A DNA stretch of 64,000 bases, from assembly GCF_028994775.1 (NCBI RefSeq), contig NZ_JAJQMN010000017.1, positions 1-64,000 of the forward strand, written 5' to 3'. The DNA comes from Promicromonospora iranensis. Its GTDB lineage: Bacteria; Actinomycetota; Actinomycetes; Actinomycetales; Cellulomonadaceae. Positions 1-9,965 of the stretch are shown here, one piece after another; position 1 is the stretch's first letter; each line of letters starts with the position of its first letter. A program made the translations under genes and the position numbers. The notes beneath the pieces were generated by a model, which made no database searches, was not told where the DNA came from, and saw only the letters and a list, made by a program, of their open reading frames with translations.

Positions 1-345
1 GGACTCCTCGCGGGCCTGCGCGAGCTCGACGAGATCGAGGTGCGCGCCAAGAACGTCGGCATCCACCCCGACATCGCCGGATTCCAGGACCTCGCGCACG
101 CCTTCGACCTCAAGGCGTCACTCATCGCCGCCCGCGCCACACTCGAAACAGCACTCCAACGCCGCGAGACCCGCGGCTGCCACAACCGCTCCGACTACCC
201 GGACCTCGACCCGACGCTGCAGGTGAACCTGGTCTGGTCCCCGCGCACAGGCGTGGTCCGCGAGGAGATCCCGCCCGTTTCGGACGAGATCGCCACCCTG
301 ATCCAGGACCAGGAGGTCTCCACGGCGGGCAAGCTGGTCGAGTAA
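1..345 (+). CDS. Fumarate reductase/succinate dehydrogenase-type flavoprotein, C-terminal end (5' truncated)
   Basis: The reading frame is open from the first base and ends at TAA 343-345, so only the last 114 codons are present. The piece contains RETRGCHNRSDYPDLDP, the signature of the C-terminal helical domain of FrdA/SdhA-type FAD flavoproteins, where the Arg-rich segment lies near the dicarboxylate site. The family oxidises succinate or reduces fumarate as part of a membrane-associated complex. L-aspartate oxidase (NadB) shares this domain and cannot be fully excluded. No iron-sulfur subunit gene follows; the next gene is gdhA after a palindromic spacer. Confidence 0.8.
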   Translation, partial: GLLAGLRELDEIEVRAKNVGIHPDIAGFQDLAHAFDLKASLIAARATLETALQRRETRGCHNRSDYPDLDPTLQVNLVWSPRTGVVREEIPPVSDEIATLIQDQEVSTAGKLVE

Positions 346-360
346 CCCCCTTCCCTCATC

Positions 361-1863
<1,503 letters not shown>

Positions 1864-1939
1864 GGCGCCCGGGGTCCGTCGCCCGCCCGTGGCCGGGTGC
1901 TGGAGGCGGGTCTTTCCGGCGGCCCGATAATCTTCCGAC

Positions 1940-2956
1940 ATGAACCGGGTGACCCTGCAGGACGTCGCGGACCGTGCGGGGGTCTCGATGAAGACGGTGT
2001 CCAACGTCGTCCGCGGATACCGTCACGTCAGCCCGGGGATGCGCGAGCGGGTGCAGGCCGCGATCGACGAGCTCGGGTACCGGCCGAACCGCACCGGCCG
2101 CAGCCTCGCGACCGGCCGTTCGAGCATGCTCGGCCTCGCCTTCCCTGATCTCCGGCGGCCGTACTTCGCCGAGCTCGCGCACATGTTCGCGCGGGTCGCC
2201 GAGTCGCGCGGCTACCGGCTCCTGCTCGCGGAGACCGGCGCGACGGCGGACGGCGAGCGGTCGGTGCTGCACGACCGCGAGGCCGGGATCATGGACGGGA
2301 TGGTCATGCAGCCGCAGGTCCTGGCCGCCCGCGACCTGGACGGTCTGCGGCGCGGCATGCCCATCGTGTTCCTCGGCGAGGACCCGCAGCCCGCGAGCGC
2401 CGACCAGGTCGCGATCGACAACGTCGCCGCGGCCCGCGAGGCGGTGGAGCACCTGCTGCGGCTCGGCCGACGGCGGATCGGGTTCCTCGGCCACGAGACC
2501 GACCGCCTGTCCTGGACATCGACACTACGGATCGAGGGCTACCGCGCAGCTCTCGACGACGCAGGCCTGCCCGTCGACCCGAGCCTGCTCGTCCCCCGGC
2601 GGCAGGACGGCGACGCCCGCGACGCGGAGGAAGCCCTCAGCGCCGCACTCGACGCCGGCCTCGAGCTGGACGGTCTGCTGTGCCGCGACGACCTCGCCGC
2701 CATCGGTGCTCTGCGCGCTCTGCGCCGGCACGGCCTGGACGTCCCGGCCGACGTCGCGGTCATCGGCTGGGACGCGATAGAGCTCGGCGCGAGCACCGCA
2801 CCGAGCCTGACGTCGGTCGCGCCGGACACCCGGGCGCTCGCCGAGCGCGCCCTCGACCTGCTGCTCGACCGACTGGACGGGCTCGAGGTACCGGGCCGCC
2901 ACGTCACCGTCGGGCACACGATCCTGTTCCGGGAGAGCGCCCCGGCGCTGCGCTGA
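1940..2956 (+). CDS. LacI-family transcriptional regulator
   Basis: The protein (338 residues) begins with a LacI-type helix-turn-helix (TLQDVADRAGVSMKTVSNVV, residues 4-23) and a hinge helix around residues 45-60, followed by a two-lobed periplasmic-binding-like sensor domain. Such proteins usually repress sugar catabolic genes until the sugar binds. It lies just beyond the 3' end of the convergent GH31/ABC operon, and a perfect LacI-type palindrome lies in that operon's promoter (8820-8837). I infer, without proof, that it is the operon's repressor. No similar palindrome is visible in its own 76-base upstream spacer. Confidence 0.93.
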   Translation: MNRVTLQDVADRAGVSMKTVSNVVRGYRHVSPGMRERVQAAIDELGYRPNRTGRSLATGRSSMLGLAFPDLRRPYFAELAHMFARVAESRGYRLLLAETGATADGERSVLHDREAGIMDGMVMQPQVLAARDLDGLRRGMPIVFLGEDPQPASADQVAIDNVAAAREAVEHLLRLGRRRIGFLGHETDRLSWTSTLRIEGYRAALDDAGLPVDPSLLVPRRQDGDARDAEEALSAALDAGLELDGLLCRDDLAAIGALRALRRHGLDVPADVAVIGWDAIELGASTAPSLTSVAPDTRALAERALDLLLDRLDGLEVPGRHVTVGHTILFRESAPALR

Positions 2957-3080
2957 TCCAGCCGGCGTACGGCTCGACCGAGGCTCGGACGAGCGGCTGG
3001 GCGCGGCGCGGATCGGCGCGGCTCACAGCTCGCCTGGGTCGGGTGGACCTGGGCGGTGGGTGCCAGGTCCGGTGAAATTC

Positions 3081-3165
3081 GTTCAGCCAGGCCCTGCACA
3101 TTCAACCCTGGCTGAACTGTTCGGCTCAGGCGACATGCACCTGCCTGAGCCGAACGAAGTTCAGC
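3081..3165. terminator. Overlapping hairpins between convergent genes
   Basis: Arm A (3081-3091) pairs perfectly over 11 bp with 3107-3117. That segment overlaps arm B (3111-3131), which pairs over 21 bp with 3143-3165, with a 2-base bulge. The two structures cannot form fully at once. The position between the 3' ends of the LacI gene and the GH31 gene fits bidirectional termination; no long T-run is present. Confidence 0.6.
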
Positions 3166-3214
3166 CCACCCGGCACCCACCGCAACAGCACCCTGCGCCC
3201 CGACGCGAACCGCC

Positions 3215-5611
3215 CTACCGGACCGAGCCAGTCCGCGCCGCGAGCTGTTCGACGAGTGCCGCGCGGACCGGCTCCGGGAGCTCGACCGCCGTGAGCTCCG
3301 CCAGCCTCTCGGTGGCACTCCGGTCACTACTGACGACGTCCCACGCCTCGAGCTTCTCCGGGTTGCCGATCTGCGCGGACTCCAGGATCACGCGCGCCGC
3401 CTCACGCCGGTCCGAGCCGACCCGCAGGGGTCCGCCGTCGACCCGGACGACCAGCTCGGCGCCCGTGGCACCGGCGGCGCTCACGCTCCACCGCCCGTCG
3501 ACGCCGCTCACCTCGGCGGGCGCGCCGTTCACCGTGACCGGACCCTCGGGCAGCGCGGCGAGGAACGTCACCGTCCACTCCCGGCGCGCGGGCAGCACGC
3601 CGGTGCTTCCCTCCGCCACCCCGATCCGGAACTCGCCCCGCTCACGGTCCCAGGACAGCACGGTCCGTGCCGCGGCTCCGCTGCCGTCACCGACCGAGTC
3701 GTCCTCGGCGTCCTCGGCCAGGACCAGCTCGCCGGACGCCGCCGGCGCGACAAGCACCTCGAACGCCGTCGGGTTTCGCGTCGCGTCGAGGTCCTGTCCG
3801 GCGTCGAGCGGCAGGATCCCGCCGGCCCGCAGCAGGACCGGGATGGACGCGTCGGTCCGATGCATCTCCACGGTCCGTCCGCCCTGGTAGACGGCGTCGG
3901 TGAAGATGTCGGTCCACAGGCCGTCCGGCAGCCAGACCCGTACGCGGCCCCGCAGCGACAGCGGACTGCGCGGCTCCGTGATCGGCGCGACCAGCAGCTC
4001 GCTGCCGAACGCGTACTGGTTGGGCACCGAGTACGCCTCCGACCGCCGCGGCTCGAGGTGGTACATCGGCCGGACGAGCGGAACTCCCTCGGCGGCCCGA
4101 TGGTTCATCGTGTGCAGGTAGGGAACCATGCGGTGCCGGAAGCGCAGCGCGTCCCCCATGGCTGCACGGTGTTCCGGCGGGAACACCCACGGCTCCTTGC
4201 TGATGAACGGGTTGTTCGCGGAGTGCAGCCGCATGATCGGCGAGAAGACACCGAACTGCACCCACCGGGTGGCGAGCTCGTCGTCGCGCACGCCACGCGT
4301 GTGGCCACCGATGTCGTGGCTCCACCACGAGTACCCGATGTTCGCCGCGGTGGCCGTGAACTCGGGCTGGAAGTGCAGCGACGCCCACGAGACCACCGTG
4401 TCGCCGGAGAAGCCGACGGCGTACCGGTGGCTCCCGGGCCCGGCGTACCGGGAGAACGTCATGCCCGGACCGCCGTCCCGGGCAGCGTCGATGTGGTGGA
4501 AGTGGTTGAGCACCCACAACGGGTCGACGCCGGGCAGCCCGGACGTGCGGCCCTGCTGCCAGTCGATCCACCAGAAGTCGACACCCTGGGCCTCCAGCGG
4601 ATGGTGCAGCTCGCGAAAGTAGGCCTGCAGGAAGGTCGGGTCGACGGGGTCGAAGGGAATCGGCTCACCGCCGTCCGAGTCCACGCCCAGGGCGCGGGCC
4701 ATAGCGGGGTAGGCGTCCTCGAAGGCGCGGACGCCGTCGGCGGGGTGCAGGTTGAGGGTGGTGCGCAGACCCCGGTCGTGCAACGTGCGCAGAAACTCGG
4801 CGGGGTCCGGGAAGAGCGTGGGCTCCCACGAGTAGCCGGTCCAGCCGTTGCCGAACTCCGGGGGCACCGATCCGACCCGGTGCCAGTCCATGTCGATCAC
4901 CGCGACGGAGAACGGGATGCCCTCGTCGTCGAAGCGGTCCATGAGGGCCAGGTAGGACTCGTCGCTGTACGGGTGGTAGCGGCTCCACCAGTTGCCGAGC
5001 GCCCAGCGCGGCAGCCGCATCGGGTGGCCGGAGACCCGATACAGGTCCTGGACGGCGTCCTGGTAGTCGCGGCCGTGGGCGAACACGTACAGGTCCTGCC
5101 GGCCGGGGACCCGCGAGCCGACCCACCCGTCGTCCTCGAACAGGAACGACACGGTGTCGTCGACGACGGCGATCCCGTCAGGCGCCACGACCCCCGGCTC
5201 CAGCGCGGTCCGGCCGTCGACGTCGTCGAGGGTCCGTGCGGTGCCGCCGAGGTCTCGTGTCGGCTCGCCGAAGCGCCACCGGCCGGCGTCGTGCCCGAGC
5301 ACCTCGACGACGAGGCCGCTCGCGGAGAACTCACCGCCGTCGTACCGCAGCCGGGCGCGCCGGGTGGTGAGCACCACGCCCTCGCCGACCCGCTCGACGG
5401 CGAAGTCGACAGGGGGCAGGTCCCGGCGGATGGCGAACGTGGAGGCGCGGTCCTCGAAGCTGCCGTCGGCCGACCGCTCGATGCGGAAGACGCCATCGGT
5501 CAGGACGGTGATCCGCCAGCCGGCGCCGTGCACCTGCTGTTCGGGCCGCGCGTGCGGCGCCGCCTCCGGCAGGGGCCGGATGACGGGCAGGCTCTCGGCG
5601 ATCTCTGACAT
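3215..5611 (-). CDS. Glycoside hydrolase family 31 (alpha-glucosidase/alpha-xylosidase type)
   Basis: The protein (798 residues) has an N-terminal beta-sandwich (to about 190), a GH31 TIM barrel and C-terminal beta domains. The family signature VDFWWIDWQQG holds the probable nucleophile Asp350, and GFSGDTVVSW holds the probable acid/base Asp404; SHDIGGHTRG follows at 431-440. GH31 enzymes are retaining exo-acting alpha-glycosidases. No signal peptide is seen, so it probably cleaves imported oligosaccharides in the cytosol. It is the last gene of an ABC-transporter operon, 28 bases after the second permease. The exact substrate (maltose, isomaltose, xylose-containing or other alpha-linked sugars) cannot be read from the sequence. 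Confidence 0.95.
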   Translation of the reverse strand: MSEIAESLPVIRPLPEAAPHARPEQQVHGAGWRITVLTDGVFRIERSADGSFEDRASTFAIRRDLPPVDFAVERVGEGVVLTTRRARLRYDGGEFSASGLVVEVLGHDAGRWRFGEPTRDLGGTARTLDDVDGRTALEPGVVAPDGIAVVDDTVSFLFEDDGWVGSRVPGRQDLYVFAHGRDYQDAVQDLYRVSGHPMRLPRWALGNWWSRYHPYSDESYLALMDRFDDEGIPFSVAVIDMDWHRVGSVPPEFGNGWTGYSWEPTLFPDPAEFLRTLHDRGLRTTLNLHPADGVRAFEDAYPAMARALGVDSDGGEPIPFDPVDPTFLQAYFRELHHPLEAQGVDFWWIDWQQGRTSGLPGVDPLWVLNHFHHIDAARDGGPGMTFSRYAGPGSHRYAVGFSGDTVVSWASLHFQPEFTATAANIGYSWWSHDIGGHTRGVRDDELATRWVQFGVFSPIMRLHSANNPFISKEPWVFPPEHRAAMGDALRFRHRMVPYLHTMNHRAAEGVPLVRPMYHLEPRRSEAYSVPNQYAFGSELLVAPITEPRSPLSLRGRVRVWLPDGLWTDIFTDAVYQGGRTVEMHRTDASIPVLLRAGGILPLDAGQDLDATRNPTAFEVLVAPAASGELVLAEDAEDDSVGDGSGAAARTVLSWDRERGEFRIGVAEGSTGVLPARREWTVTFLAALPEGPVTVNGAPAEVSGVDGRWSVSAAGATGAELVVRVDGGPLRVGSDRREAARVILESAQIGNPEKLEAWDVVSSDRSATERLAELTAVELPEPVRAALVEQLAARTGSVR

Positions 5612-5639
5612 GAATCTCCTCGTACTCGTTCGGTGCTGC

Positions 5640-6497
5640 TCAGTGCTTGACGGCGCCCTGCGTCACGCCGCTGATCACCCAGCGTTGCGCGAACAGGTAG
5701 GCGACGATCGTCGGTGCCATCGCCATCAGGTACGACGCGAAGGCGACGTTGTAGTTGGTCCCGAACTGGCTCTGGAAGATGTTCTGCACCACGGGCAGAG
5801 TCTGCAGCGCCGGGTCGGACGTGATGAGCGACGGCATCATGAAGTCGTTCCAGGACGCGAGGAACGCGAAGATGCCGACCGTCGCGTTCATGGGCCCCAG
5901 CAGCGGCAGGATGATCCGCCAGAAGATCTGCCAGGTGCTCGCGCCGTCGATCCGGGCGCTCTCCTCGAGCTCGACCGGGATCGAGCGCAGGTATGCGGTG
6001 TACAGCAGCACGCTGAAGGACAGCTGGAACATCGCGTGCAGGATGCCGACACCGATCGGGGTGTCCAGGCCGGTGAGCGCCGTCAGCTGGATCTGCGGCA
6101 GCGCGACGACGGGGAACGGCAGGAACAGCGCCACCAACAGGTAGATCATCGACCAGCGGAAGAACCGGTGCGACCAGTTGCGCGCGATGGCGTAGGCGGC
6201 GAGGGAGCTGAGCAACAGCGTCAGCACGACGGCGATCGCCGCGACACCCAGTGAGACGGCGAACGACACCGGGAACCGCGTGAGCTCCCACGCCTCGGCG
6301 AAGCTGCCCGGGTTGAAGGGCGCCGGCAGCGAGAACGCGTTGCCGTCCGCCGACTGGGCGCTGGTCTTGAACGCCATCGACAGCGTGACGTACAGCGGCA
6401 CGAGGACAGTGAGCGTCGCGAGGCCGAGGACGATCGTCAGCGGCCAGTTCGTCCGGTTGACGCGGCCGGCACGGCTGGCGGAGTTCACGGTGGTCAC
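5640..6497 (-). CDS. Carbohydrate ABC transporter permease (MalG type)
   Basis: The protein (285 residues) has about six membrane segments and the inner-membrane permease EAA loop (ESARIDGASTWQIFWRIILP), which docks the ATPase. I start it at GTG 6497, which overlaps the stop of the preceding permease gene (GTGA); longer frames would only read through that gene. It forms the transport channel together with the MalF-type partner. No ATPase gene is present in the operon, so a shared MsiK-type ATPase encoded elsewhere is likely, as is common in actinobacteria. Confidence 0.93.
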   Translation of the reverse strand: MTTVNSASRAGRVNRTNWPLTIVLGLATLTVLVPLYVTLSMAFKTSAQSADGNAFSLPAPFNPGSFAEAWELTRFPVSFAVSLGVAAIAVVLTLLLSSLAAYAIARNWSHRFFRWSMIYLLVALFLPFPVVALPQIQLTALTGLDTPIGVGILHAMFQLSFSVLLYTAYLRSIPVELEESARIDGASTWQIFWRIILPLLGPMNATVGIFAFLASWNDFMMPSLITSDPALQTLPVVQNIFQSQFGTNYNVAFASYLMAMAPTIVAYLFAQRWVISGVTQGAVKH

Positions 6498-7426
6498 AGC
6501 TTGACCGCCCTTCCACGGGTGGCGACGATCTGGGCGACGGAGATGAGCGCGGTCACGACCAGGAACACCGTGGCATTGGCCATCTGGTAGGCGTAGTCGC
6601 CTCCGGTGAAGCCGCCGAAGATCGTCATCGCGACGCTGCTCGTGGCGGTGCCGGGCCCTCCGCCCGTCAGACCGACGATGACGTCGTACACGCCGAGGTA
6701 ACCCTTCACGCCGAGGATCGTGTTGATCAGGATGAAGCCCGCGATGAGCGGGACGGTGATGGAGCGGAACTGCCGCCACGGGGAGGCGCCGTCGAGCGAG
6801 CTCGCCTCGTACAGCTCGTCCGGGATCGACGTCAGCCCGGCCGTGTAGACCAGCAGCGCGCCCGGGATGGTCTGCCAGGCGGACACGATCACGATGGAGA
6901 GCCAGGCGAGGTCGGGGTTGCCGAGGATGCTCTCCTCCAGCGGCCCGAAGCCGACGGCGGTCGCGACGGCCGGCAGCGAGTTCGAGAACAGGAAGTTGAA
7001 CACGTAGGCCACGACGATGCCGGAGACCACCATCGGGATGACGAACACGGTGCGGAGCGTCGTCGCGAAGCGGATCCGGCGGGATAGCGCCACGGCCAGC
7101 GCGAGCGCGATCACCTGCGCAACCACGACGGTGACCAGCGCGAACCCGAGCGTGAAGCCGTACGACTCGAGTATCCGCGGGTCGGTGACGAGCGCCGCGT
7201 AGTTCCGCAGCCCCAGGAACGACCAGCGGCCGAACCCGACGTAGTCCGTGAGGCTGTAGAAGATGCCGATCAGGGCCGGCACGACGACGAACGCCGTGAA
7301 CACGAGCAGCGTCGGCACGAGGAAGAGGTAGTACACCGGCTCGACCCGTCGTCCGCCGGCCGGACGGCGGCTCGGCGGACCGGCCTCCCGCGCCGTCGGC
7401 ACGGACAGGGTGGCGTGTGCTGTCAT
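6494..7426 (-). CDS. Carbohydrate ABC transporter permease (MalF type)
   Basis: The protein (310 residues) starts with a cytoplasmic tail rich in Pro and Arg, then about six membrane segments, with the EAA-loop motif EASSLDGASPWRQFRSITVP near residue 230. I use ATG 7426, which has GAGGAGC 5 bases upstream; the longer open frame upstream has no membrane character and overlaps the binding-protein gene. It is preceded by a 24-codon ORF whose stop overlaps this ATG, and it is followed by the MalG-type gene with a 4-base overlap. These overlaps imply translational coupling. Confidence 0.92.
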   Translation of the reverse strand: MTAHATLSVPTAREAGPPSRRPAGGRRVEPVYYLFLVPTLLVFTAFVVVPALIGIFYSLTDYVGFGRWSFLGLRNYAALVTDPRILESYGFTLGFALVTVVVAQVIALALAVALSRRIRFATTLRTVFVIPMVVSGIVVAYVFNFLFSNSLPAVATAVGFGPLEESILGNPDLAWLSIVIVSAWQTIPGALLVYTAGLTSIPDELYEASSLDGASPWRQFRSITVPLIAGFILINTILGVKGYLGVYDVIVGLTGGGPGTATSSVAMTIFGGFTGGDYAYQMANATVFLVVTALISVAQIVATRGRAVKL

Positions 7427-7497
7427 CGTCGCTCCTCGGTGAGCCGGGACGTCTCGAACTGGTGCCTCTCGCGCCGGTACAACGTTGTGCCGCTCAT
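7423..7497 (-). CDS. Possible 24-residue coupling ORF between binding protein and permease
   Basis: This frame starts at an ATG that overlaps the stop of the binding-protein gene (ATGA) and ends at a TGA that overlaps the permease ATG (ATGA), so it exactly fills the gap between the two genes. It would encode a basic, hydrophilic peptide beginning MSGTTLYRRER and ending TEERR. Its last codons contain the permease ribosome-binding site GAGGAGC. It may be a translated coupling leader rather than a functional peptide; chance cannot be ruled out for 24 codons. Confidence 0.4.
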   Translation of the reverse strand: MSGTTLYRRERHQFETSRLTEERR

Positions 7498-8786
7498 ACG
7501 GTCGCTCCTCGTCCGGCGAGACGGCGCCAGTCGGCGTCGAGCTGGCGGAGCATGCCCTCGAAGTTGCCGCTGCGGATCGCGGCCTGCAGGTAGTTGCCCA
7601 GCGGGATCGACGTCGGGACGAACGTGCCGGCCCCCTGGTAGAACGCCGCACGGTCGACGTAGTCCTGGAGCCCCGCGAGGCGTTCGTCCTGCTGCGGCGG
7701 CGCGTCGACGAGCGTGGAGTAGGCGAGGTTGTCGGCGTTGTAGGCGTTGAGGATGTCCGGCCGCATGAGGAACTCGACGAGCTCACGCGCCTCGTCCTGG
7801 TGCGTGGACGCCGTCGGGATCCACAGGCCGAGGTCGATGTTGACGCGCGCCTGCCGCTCGTCGGGGTTCTCCGAGACGGGCAGCGGGAACGTGCCGACCT
7901 CCAGGTCCGGGTCGACGAGCTCGATCTGGCTCAGCGCCCACGGCCCCTGCAGGTACATGGCGGCCTGGCCCTTGCCGAAGGCGAGGTTGCCGTCCGCGTA
8001 CGCACGCACCGCGTGGTCCTTGTTGAAGTACGACGAGATGACCTTCGCGCGCTCCATCGGCACCGCGAAGTCCTTCTCGAACGAGACCTCGGAGTCTGGC
8101 CCCACGTCCGTGCCGAGCTCCTTCATGCGGCGGAAGAACTCGCCCGGCGCCACGAGGCTGCCGACGGAGTAGTCGAACAGCCCCTGCCAGAGCGTCCACG
8201 TGTCCCGGTCGGTCGCGTAGATCGGGGTGACGCCGGCCTGGGTCAGCTCGTCGCACACCTCGACGAACTGGGTCCACGTCTCCGGCACGGGAAGCTGGTG
8301 GTCCGCGAAGATCTTCTTGTTGTAGATGACGCCGGCGGCCGCGAGCGAGTACGGCAGGACGCTCGTGCGGCCGGGGTAGGTGGCGTACTGGTCGGTCAGC
8401 TCGTCGATGTCGGTCCGGACGGTCTGCGCGGACGGCAGGTCGGACAGGTCGCCGAGCACACCGCGCTTGATGTACCGGGCCAGCTCGAGGTTGTCGTTGA
8501 AGCAGCCGACGTCGGCCGGTTCGTTGCGCACGAACTGCGGCGCGATGGCCACCGTCGAGTCGTGCACCACGGTGATGCCAGGACGCTCCTTCTCGAAGCG
8601 CTGGAGCAGCTCGCCGAAGTACGCGATGACCTCCTGCTTCTGCAGGTAGAAGCGCAGGCCGGTTCCTCCGCCGGCGGCTCGCGAGGCGGGCGCGCACCCG
8701 GCGGCGCCGAGCGCGACGAGCGCAGCCGAGCCGGCGAGGAACGAGCGACGACTCAGCGGAACGGGACGACTGAAACCAGAACTCAC
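7494..8786 (-). CDS. Sugar ABC transporter substrate-binding lipoprotein (Tat-type signal)
   Basis: The protein (430 residues) opens with a twin-arginine signal (SRRSFLAGSAALVALGAAGC); the last Cys, near residue 31, is the likely lipidated residue, so it should be anchored outside the membrane. The rest resembles family 1 extracellular solute-binding proteins (MalE-like), including segments such as AMYLQGPWAL and FGKGQAA. It is the first gene of the operon and is preceded by a strong promoter with a LacI-type operator. It would deliver an oligosaccharide to the two downstream permeases, for cleavage by the GH31 enzyme. Confidence 0.94.
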   Translation of the reverse strand: MSSGFSRPVPLSRRSFLAGSAALVALGAAGCAPASRAAGGGTGLRFYLQKQEVIAYFGELLQRFEKERPGITVVHDSTVAIAPQFVRNEPADVGCFNDNLELARYIKRGVLGDLSDLPSAQTVRTDIDELTDQYATYPGRTSVLPYSLAAAGVIYNKKIFADHQLPVPETWTQFVEVCDELTQAGVTPIYATDRDTWTLWQGLFDYSVGSLVAPGEFFRRMKELGTDVGPDSEVSFEKDFAVPMERAKVISSYFNKDHAVRAYADGNLAFGKGQAAMYLQGPWALSQIELVDPDLEVGTFPLPVSENPDERQARVNIDLGLWIPTASTHQDEARELVEFLMRPDILNAYNADNLAYSTLVDAPPQQDERLAGLQDYVDRAAFYQGAGTFVPTSIPLGNYLQAAIRSGNFEGMLRQLDADWRRLAGRGATV

Positions 8787-8818
8787 GCTGCATCTCCCTT
8801 GATCACTGCGACCGGGGG

Positions 8819-8847
8819 AATTTACAGCGCTGTAAATCGGCAGTCAA
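8819..8847 (-). promoter_or_regulatory. Promoter with embedded LacI-type operator for the GH31/ABC operon
   Basis: On the reverse strand TTGACT (8847-8842) and TAAATT (8824-8819) are separated by exactly 17 bases, a near-consensus sigma70-type promoter. The perfect 18-bp palindrome ATTTACAGCGCTGTAAAT (8820-8837) fills much of the spacer and overlaps the -10 box, with the central CG typical of LacI-family operators. Repressor binding there would block RNA polymerase. The binding-protein start codon lies 33 bases downstream of the -10 box. Confidence 0.85.
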
Positions 8848-8906
8848 ACGTGTGCCATCAGTCGGGCAGCGAGCCTGCAGCCCTGCACAGCTCCGCGACC
8901 CGAGCC

Positions 8907-9875
8907 TCACACAGGGCCAGCGCCGTCCCACCAGTCGAGCACGCGGGTGCCGTAGAACGTGAGCCACCTGGACGGCTCCCCCGGCGGCACGTCCACCTCG
9001 AACCAGACCCGGCCCGGATGGCGCCCCTCCTGCAGCCAGGTGCCGTCCGGGCGGCGGGCGTCACGGACCACGCCGACGGCGTCGGCGAGCCGAGGCTCAG
9101 GCCCGATGCCGTCGTGCAGCGCCGCCGCGCGAAAGTAGTCCAGGGCGTTGAGCGCGCTGAAGCCCCAGCGGAACGGGTACCGGAAATAGGTCGCCCATGG
9201 GCCGGCAGGCTCGCCCGTCGACAGTTTGCGGAGCAGCCGCCGCTCCAGGAGGTACTCCTCACCCGCCCGGCGCGCGGCGCGCAGGTCGTCGTTGCCGCCG
9301 GCCGCCGGTTCGGTCGCTGCCTCGTAGTACAGGAGGCCCTTGAGGGAGTTGAGCGTGGAGTGGAACGAGGAGCGCGTCGAACCCTCCACCCACTCGCAGT
9401 TCCAGCCGCCGTCGGGGAGGCGGTGGTCCACGAACCACTGGGCGATGCCCGAGACGTCGACGCCCAGCCACGCCCCGTTGGCGAGCGTCAAGCCGTTGAT
9501 GCAGCAGTCGACCTCGCCGTCCCAGTAGGGCAGGTCCTCGTACTCCCACAGGCTGTTCGCGGCAAGCTTCTCGGCGGTCCCGGCCAGCACGGCGGCGTCG
9601 AGACCCCAGTCGCGGAGGCTGCTGAGCGACCAGGTCGTCGCGGTCCAGGGCTGGCCCTCCTCGTCGCCCTGGAAGCCGGCCGGGAAGTAGGCGCCGCCCG
9701 CCCACTGGCCATCCGGGTCCTGGTGCGCGAGGAGCCGGGCTCCGAATCCCTCGGTGGCGACGCGTGCCCGGGTGGCCCGCCAGACGCCCTCGGGCGCGCC
9801 GGCGAGGTCGCGTTCGACCTGCCAGCGCAGGGCCGGGTCGAAGTCGAGCAGCCAGGTGAGCAGCTCCGGTGCCAT
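8907..9875 (-). CDS. Squalene-cyclase/prenyltransferase-like alpha-toroid protein
   Basis: The protein (322 residues) is built of helical repeats with turns such as DPDGQWAGG, LPDGGWNCEW and RPDGTWLQEG, the QW-like turns of the alpha/alpha toroid fold seen in terpene cyclases and prenyltransferases. It is much shorter than true squalene-hopene cyclases (about 630 residues), and no DxDD cyclase motif is visible, so a cyclase activity should not be assumed. It is convergent with nothing nearby and divergent from the VOC gene at 9966. Similar stand-alone toroid proteins are annotated across actinobacteria with no known function. Confidence 0.75.
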   Translation of the reverse strand: MAPELLTWLLDFDPALRWQVERDLAGAPEGVWRATRARVATEGFGARLLAHQDPDGQWAGGAYFPAGFQGDEEGQPWTATTWSLSSLRDWGLDAAVLAGTAEKLAANSLWEYEDLPYWDGEVDCCINGLTLANGAWLGVDVSGIAQWFVDHRLPDGGWNCEWVEGSTRSSFHSTLNSLKGLLYYEAATEPAAGGNDDLRAARRAGEEYLLERRLLRKLSTGEPAGPWATYFRYPFRWGFSALNALDYFRAAALHDGIGPEPRLADAVGVVRDARRPDGTWLQEGRHPGRVWFEVDVPPGEPSRWLTFYGTRVLDWWDGAGPV

Positions 9876-9965
9876 GGTGAGCAGGCTACTTTCCAGCGGG
9901 CCCGGCCGTCAGCAGCGAGTGGTCAGGAATCGAGAAGCGCCCGGTGGCACGCCGAACCTAACGTC

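Noticed and set aside
8907-9875. Call as squalene-hopene cyclase
   Set aside because: It is half the family's length and the DxDD catalytic motif is missing; only the toroid fold is supported.
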